Source of the DNA: JBFWRK01 sp050248955
GTDB taxonomy: Bacteria > Actinomycetota > Acidimicrobiia > Acidimicrobiales > Ilumatobacteraceae
Length of the DNA stretch: 64,000 nt
NCBI GenBank assembly: GCA_050248955.1
Contig: JBFWRK010000002.1
Span: forward strand, 1 to 64,000
Direction: 5' to 3'
Positions 59,486 to 64,000 of this stretch are shown here, piece by piece (the stretch's first letter is position 1; each line of letters starts with the position of its first letter). The notes below the pieces were generated by a model. It did not search any database. It saw only the letters and a program-made list of their open reading frames with translations, and had not been told where the DNA came from. The position numbers and the translations under genes were made by a program.

Positions 59486-62257
59486 GTGGACACGACCTCG
59501 ACCCTCGATCCTGCGGAGCGCGTCATCGTCGACGCCTACCGTCTCGACGGCCAAGCAGTGGTAGCCGCTTTGGACACGGATGCGGCGAGCGGGTTGTCAG
59601 CCGTCGAAGCTCGGCGGCGACATGAGCTGATCGGGCCGAACGAGCTGGCCGAGGCGACGCCCGTGCCGCGGTGGCGACAGTTCCTCGGCCAGTTCACGGA
59701 CCGACTGATCCTCATCCTGCTGGCTGCTGCGGTGGTCGCCCTGGTGGTGTCCAGGGAGCTCAAGACGCCGCTGGTGGTGCTGGCGGTCCTGCTGTTGAAC
59801 GGCGTGATCGGGTTCATCCAAGAGCAGCGGGCTGAGCGGTCTCTGGAGGCGCTGCGAAGGATGGTGGTGGCTTCGGCCCGGGTGCGCCGTGGCGGGTCGA
59901 CGTTGGTGGTGGTGCCGGCGGCGGAGCTGGTGCCTGGTGACGTCGTCCTCATCGAGGCCGGTGATCGGGTGCCGGCCGATGGCCGGCTGCTGGTGGCGAT
60001 CGGTCTGGAGATTGACGAGGCCGCGTTGACCGGTGAGAGCCAACCGGCCGTGAAGTCCGTCGCGCGGCGGGAAGAGGCCGCGCTGCCGGTGGGTGATCGA
60101 TCGAGCATGGCGTACCTGAACACCATCGTCACCCGAGGTCGGGCGGAGCTGATCGTCACGGCGATCGGTATGGCGACCGAGGTCGGTCGCATCGCCGCGC
60201 TGCTCCGGGCGACAGCGGTCGAGAAGACCCCGTTGCAGCGCCAGCTGGACCGGTTGGCCCACAGCTTGGCCAAGCTGGCCGCGCTGGTGGTGGCGGCCGT
60301 CGCGGTGATCGGCCTCGTGCGGGGCCACCCGCTGGAGGACGTGTTGCTCACGGCGGTGGCGCTGGCGGTGGCGGCAATCCCCGAGGGGTTGCCGGCTGTC
60401 ACCGCGGTGACCCTGGCGGTCGGGGTGTCGAAAATGGCCCGGCGCAACGCCATCGTCAAACGGTTGGCGTCCGTCGAGACGCTCGGGTGCACCAGCGTGA
60501 TCTGTTCCGACAAGACGGGCACGTTGACGCTCAACGAGATGACCGCGGTGGAGCTGGTCGTGGGGGCGCGCTCGTTCGCGGTGACCGGATCGGGGTACCG
60601 CCCGCAGGGCTTGATCGGGGTCGACGCCGAATCCTCGACCGTGATGCTGCCGGTGTTGCGGGCCATGGCGCTGTGCAACGACGCCGTCGTGCACCATGAC
60701 GGCGACGACTGGCGGGTCGTCGGGGACCCGACGGAAGGGGCGCTGGTCGTGGCGGCGGTCAAGGGCGGCGTCGACATCGACGCTCTCCGGGCGGCGCACC
60801 CTCGGGTTGCCGAGTTCCCGTTCGACTCGGCACACAAGCTGATGGCCACAGCCCACCTGGTCGAACGCTCGAGCGGCTCGACATACGTCGAGGTGATCGT
60901 CAAGGGCGCCCCCGACGTGCTGGTGGCCCGCGCAACCTCGGGACTCGACGGGACCGGACACGTCCGCCCCATCGCCGAGCTGTCCGACGGCCTCGTCGCA
61001 ACGATCGACATGATGGCCACTCGCGGGCTGCGCGTGCTCGCCGTCGCCGAACGCCACGTCGCCGCCAGCCCTGCCGCCCTGAGCTCAGTTGGGGCGAACG
61101 GCGGGCTCACCGAGCTGATCGGCGAGCTGACCCTGTTGGGGTTGGTCGGCATCGTCGACCCTGCCCGTCCCGAGGCGGCGCAGGCGATCGCCGAGGCCCA
61201 CGACGCCGGCCTCGCGGTCAAGATGATCACCGGCGACCACGCCGCGACGGCCTCGGCGATCGCCGCCCAGCTGGGCCTGTCCGGTGGCGTCATCACCGGC
61301 GCCGAGCTGGACCGTCTGGGCGACGACGAGCTCGCTCATCGCATCGATGGGGTGGCCGTGTTCGCCCGGGTCTCACCCGACCACAAGTTGCGCCTCGTCG
61401 ATGCGCTGCAACGGCGTGGAGCGGTGGTGGCGATGACTGGCGACGGCGTCAACGACGCGCCGGCATTGAAGAAGGCCGACATCGGCGTAGCAATGGGGAT
61501 CACCGGGACGGAGGTGACCAAGGAGGCGGCGACGATGATCCTCGCCGACGACAACTTCGCCACCATCGTCGGCGCGGTCCGTCGCGGTCGCACGATCTAC
61601 GACAACATCATCACCTTCGTCCGCTTCCAGCTGAGCACCACCGTAGGGTTCGCGCTGCTGTTCCTGCTCGCCGGCGCGTTCGGGGTGGCCGGCGGTCAGC
61701 CATTCACGGCGATCGCCATCCTGTGGGTGAATCTCGTCATGGACGGCCCACCGGCGATGGCGCTCGGCTTCGACCCACCGCACCGCGACGTGATGAGCCG
61801 ACGTCCACGACCTGTCGACGAGCCCATCCTGACCCGGCCACGAAAGATCGCCATCGCGTCCTCCGCTGTGGTCATGGCCACCGGCACGCTGGCCGTGCTG
61901 GCGTGGGCGCCAGGCCCGGAGCCGGGCGAAGGCACCGCCACCATCGCCGGCACGATGGCGTTGTCGACCTTCGTGCTGTTCCAGTTCTTCAACATCTTCA
62001 ACACCCGCAGCGACCGTGCGTCGGCGTTCCGCCGCGACAGTCTGCGCAACATCTGGCTCTGGGCATCGCTGGCCGGCGTGCTCACCCTGCAGGTCGCCGT
62101 CGTCCACGTCGGCCCGCTCCAGGCGCTCTTCGACACCACCTCGCTCACGTTGTGGCAATGGGCGGTCTGTGCCCTTGTGGCGTCCAGCGTGCTGTGGATC
62201 GACGAGCTCCGCAAGCTCATCACCCGCCACGTCCACAAGGAGAACACCACCTCGTGA
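59486..62257 (+). CDS. P2-type cation-transporting ATPase, probable Mn2+ exporter
   Basis: 923 residues from GTG 59486; an upstream in-frame ATG at 59354 lies inside or before the riboswitch. N-terminal cation_ATPase_N domain (LSAVEARRRHELIGPNELAE), actuator TGES (AALTGESQPAV), PEGLP in the fourth helix (299-303), phosphorylation site Asp342 in SDKTGTLTLNEM, nucleotide domain KGAPDV, hinge MTGDGVNDAPALKKADIG, and NLVMDGPPAMALGF in the sixth helix. These are features of the Ca2+/Mn2+ (P2A) class. The riboswitch points to manganese efflux. Its stop overlaps the next gene's start (GTGA). Confidence 0.92.
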   Translation: MDTTSTLDPAERVIVDAYRLDGQAVVAALDTDAASGLSAVEARRRHELIGPNELAEATPVPRWRQFLGQFTDRLILILLAAAVVALVVSRELKTPLVVLAVLLLNGVIGFIQEQRAERSLEALRRMVVASARVRRGGSTLVVVPAAELVPGDVVLIEAGDRVPADGRLLVAIGLEIDEAALTGESQPAVKSVARREEAALPVGDRSSMAYLNTIVTRGRAELIVTAIGMATEVGRIAALLRATAVEKTPLQRQLDRLAHSLAKLAALVVAAVAVIGLVRGHPLEDVLLTAVALAVAAIPEGLPAVTAVTLAVGVSKMARRNAIVKRLASVETLGCTSVICSDKTGTLTLNEMTAVELVVGARSFAVTGSGYRPQGLIGVDAESSTVMLPVLRAMALCNDAVVHHDGDDWRVVGDPTEGALVVAAVKGGVDIDALRAAHPRVAEFPFDSAHKLMATAHLVERSSGSTYVEVIVKGAPDVLVARATSGLDGTGHVRPIAELSDGLVATIDMMATRGLRVLAVAERHVAASPAALSSVGANGGLTELIGELTLLGLVGIVDPARPEAAQAIAEAHDAGLAVKMITGDHAATASAIAAQLGLSGGVITGAELDRLGDDELAHRIDGVAVFARVSPDHKLRLVDALQRRGAVVAMTGDGVNDAPALKKADIGVAMGITGTEVTKEAATMILADDNFATIVGAVRRGRTIYDNIITFVRFQLSTTVGFALLFLLAGAFGVAGGQPFTAIAILWVNLVMDGPPAMALGFDPPHRDVMSRRPRPVDEPILTRPRKIAIASSAVVMATGTLAVLAWAPGPEPGEGTATIAGTMALSTFVLFQFFNIFNTRSDRASAFRRDSLRNIWLWASLAGVLTLQVAVVHVGPLQALFDTTSLTLWQWAVCALVASSVLWIDELRKLITRHVHKENTTS

Positions 62258-62565
62258 ATTGCCCCACCTGTCCCGAAGCCATCCTCGTCATTGCCGACCG
62301 CTCCGGCATCGAGATCGACTACTGCCCGACCTGCCGGGGCGTCTGGCTCGACCGCGGCGAGCTCGACAAGCTCATCGAGCGAGCGGCCGCCGCCTCACCG
62401 CCACGCTCGGCGCGGGATTTCGACCGCGACCCGCCCGGTGACCGTCGCCCAGCCCGCCGCGACCGCGACGACGATGACGACGGCGACCGGCGCAGCAGCG
62501 GTGGCTACGACGACGGTCGTCGCAAACGCCGCCGCTCGGTGCTCGACGACCTGTTCGACTTCTGA
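62254..62565 (+). CDS. zf-TFIIB-type small zinc-ribbon protein
   Basis: 103 residues from GTG 62254, overlapping the ATPase stop. MNCPTCPEAILVIADRSGIEIDYCPTCRGVWLDRGELDKLI contains the CxxC...CxxC ribbon plus the conserved GVWLD-GE motif; the remainder is Asp/Arg-rich and ends DDLFDF. Function of the family is unknown. Translational coupling to the ATPase suggests a role in metal handling, or as an accessory subunit. Confidence 0.82.
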   Translation: MNCPTCPEAILVIADRSGIEIDYCPTCRGVWLDRGELDKLIERAAAASPPRSARDFDRDPPGDRRPARRDRDDDDDGDRRSSGGYDDGRRKRRRSVLDDLFDF

Positions 62566-62580
62566 CCGCACGTTCACGTC

Positions 62581-63117
62581 ATGCGCTACTTCCTCAACCG
62601 GGCGCTCTCCGATCGAGAGCTCGCCCGCGTGATCGGGCGACGCCGGCGACCGCCCGAACCGGCGTGGCGCCCACGCGTCGATGCCGTGCGCCGCACGCTG
62701 CGCGCCCATCCATCAGCTCACTGGCTGGATGGCAGCATCGACGACATCGAGCGAGCGCTCGCCACCGCGACCGACGACCAGGACCGCCTGCACGCCGCCC
62801 TCGCCCAGCTCGACCCCACGGGCACCAGCGATGCCCTCAAGGCGGCCCTGAGGCAGCGGAGCCTGACGAGAAGGGGGGACGAGCAGGTGATCGCGTCGTT
62901 GCAGCGCCGCCACCTGACGATCCATCAGCTGCACGACCGTATCGAGGAGCTGCAGGCCCGGATCGACGCAGCCGTCACCGACCTCGAGCATGTTGTCGCG
63001 CGTTCGCTCGTCGTCACCATCGACGCCGACACCACCCACCTCGACTCTGAGCTCGACCGCCTCCGCGACGATCTCTCCGCCTTGGAGTCGGCCCACGACG
63101 AGCTGCGCGGGCTGTGA
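62581..63117 (+). CDS. Coiled-coil protein, unknown
   Basis: 178 residues from ATG 62581. Almost entirely charged helix: RQRSLTRRGDEQVIASLQRR, HQLHDRIEELQARIDAAVTD, LDSELDRLRDDLSALESAHDEL. No signal peptide, membrane segment or metal motif. It lies 15 bp after the zinc-ribbon gene in the same direction, so it probably belongs to the manganese-regulated transcript. Not recognised. Confidence 0.6.
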   Translation: MRYFLNRALSDRELARVIGRRRRPPEPAWRPRVDAVRRTLRAHPSAHWLDGSIDDIERALATATDDQDRLHAALAQLDPTGTSDALKAALRQRSLTRRGDEQVIASLQRRHLTIHQLHDRIEELQARIDAAVTDLEHVVARSLVVTIDADTTHLDSELDRLRDDLSALESAHDELRGL

Positions 63118-63185
63118 CAACCAGGAGACGAAACGCATGCGAAAACCGGTCTTCGGTTTCACGTGCCACGATCTAACGTGGCGCT

Positions 63186-63491
63186 GTGAACGCCGGCCCG
63201 ACATCCAGCGGCGACGAGGTTCACCCAGGGTGGACCCTGCTCACCAACCACGGCCACGTCCTCGTGTGCATCGTGCGCGACCCTGACATCCTCGTCTCTG
63301 ACATCGCATCTCAAGTCGGCATCCGCGAGCGGGCCGCCCATCGCATCCTCACCGAACTCATCGCAGCCGGCTACGTCACCCGGACAAAGCACGGCCGTCA
63401 GAACCACTACTCGGTGCGAAACGACCGACCGATGCGCCACCCATTGGAGCGAGCCCACCAGATCGGTGAGCTACTGCGCATCCTGGCCTGA
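63186..63491 (+). CDS. Winged-helix (MarR/ArsR-like) small regulator
   Basis: 101 residues from GTG 63186. HVLVCIVRDPDILVSDIASQVGIRERAAHRIL is a helix-turn-helix and AAGYVTRTKHGRQNHYSV the wing. It is common in Actinobacteria as a stand-alone HTH protein. TAACGT (63174-63179) 6 nt upstream marks a separate leaderless promoter. Target unknown. Confidence 0.78.
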   Translation: MNAGPTSSGDEVHPGWTLLTNHGHVLVCIVRDPDILVSDIASQVGIRERAAHRILTELIAAGYVTRTKHGRQNHYSVRNDRPMRHPLERAHQIGELLRILA

Positions 63492-63537
63492 CGGCAACTC
63501 GTAACCGAACTGCCCCGACCTGCCCGGTTGGACGCCT

Positions 63538-64000
63538 TCATGCACCGACACCCGATGTCCGGGGGACAGCAACGGCACGGTCATCGCCGCCGGCCGTGTC
63601 GGCCGACCGGTCCGACCGGTTCGATCGGCGGTCGAGGCCGAGGCGGCGTAACGGATCGGGTTTGAGGCGGGAGATCCAGCGCGTCGGCGGCCAGCCGGCG
63701 ACGTGCACCCCTCGTCCGCGATGGGCCTCGGCCACCGCATCGGTCACGCCCTCGACGCCGGCTGCGCGGGCCAACGCATGACCGAGGTCACCGGCTGCGC
63801 GGTCGGGCACGGCGCGGGGGCGTGATCGCCCAGCGCGCTGTGCAGGTCGTCAGCGATCCAGTCGATGTCGGCGTCGATTCGGTCGACCAACGCCCGGTGA
63901 GCGCTCACCCGGGCGGCGATCTCGCGCCGCGCCGGGCAGCTCGATCGACAGGGGGAGATCCCGCAACGTGTCGCGAAGTTCCGTCGCCGCGCCCAGCAGC
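63538..64000 (-). pseudogene. YfjP-like GTPase, fragmented and running off the window
   Basis: Three coding-like pieces in three minus-strand frames: LGAATELRDTLRDLPLSIEL (window end to about 63925), ARREIAARVSAHRALVDRID continuing to about 63790, and HVAGWPPTRWISRLKPDPLR near 63660-63710. The last is the signature stretch after the G domain in actinobacterial YfjP-like GTPases; the first resembles their N-terminus. The Walker A (GSTGAGKST-type) segment is missing. At least two frameshifts and a large deletion are needed to explain this. Confidence 0.5.

Noticed and set aside
59536..61296. 586-codon minus-strand frame opposite the ATPase
   Set aside because: Ser/Thr/Ala-rich shadow of the P-type ATPase with no motif.

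Overview
The window is GC-rich DNA from an actinobacterium. The uninterrupted housekeeping order, the many GTG starts, the -10-only (TANNNT) promoters beside start codons, the SufR-type regulator and the 13E12/HNH remnant together suggest the Acidimicrobiia (Ilumatobacter-like). That assignment is inference, because there is no rRNA here.

Layout. 1-1.4 kb is a graveyard: a truncated NYN-domain gene, a MazF/PemK toxin gene broken in at least two places, and TCGATCGA-containing repeats. 1.5-4.4 kb holds an orphan NMT1/SsuA-type binding lipoprotein, a membrane protein with a pentapeptide repeat and an isochorismatase-fold hydrolase. 4.4-29.8 kb is the conserved minus-strand information-processing and isoprenoid block. 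In transcription order it reads yifB(comM)-dprA-xerC, M23-like protein, rpsB-tsf-pyrH-frr-cdsA-dxr-rseP-ispG, proS (own terminator), rimP-nusA-ylxR-infB, then DUF503-rbfA-truB-ribF. manA, a mycothiol-type oxidoreductase and a lipoprotein interrupt it.

30-52 kb is mixed. It contains clpP and a three-gene minus run (two PLP-fold enzymes and a Rieske-helical protein) facing a SufR-like Fe-S regulator and an Asp/Glu racemase. It also contains a HerA-like ATPase, an M14 carboxypeptidase, tRNA-Leu(UAG), a tyrosine phosphatase, an MFS protein, rdgB-rph-murI, and cysM with mec. mec and smpB diverge from an 18-bp perfect palindrome.

52.8-57.3 kb carries one very large secreted enzyme that fuses an alkaline-phosphatase-superfamily domain to a UshA-type 5'-nucleotidase, then the tmRNA gene ssrA. 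Immediately after the ssrA 3' end the content becomes accessory: a RibD-C reductase, an ArsR-SRPBCC pair with its own operator-promoter, a yybP-ykoY-type manganese riboswitch reading into a P2-type cation ATPase, three small genes and a decayed GTPase.

The most distinctive observations are these. (1) The riboswitch's P1 strand has an exactly complementary competitor that covers the ATPase Shine-Dalgarno, predicting a translational manganese ON switch. (2) At least 17 genes have a TANNNT hexamer 6-10 nt before the start codon, indicating pervasive leaderless transcription. (3) A ~104-bp dispersed repeat supplies the stop codons of both rseP and cdsA. (4) An exact 10-mer, TTCTCTGCTC, recurs seven times, all in gaps between genes. 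(5) ylxR has no usable start codon in its own frame. (6) mec sits beside cysM without the carrier gene cysO.
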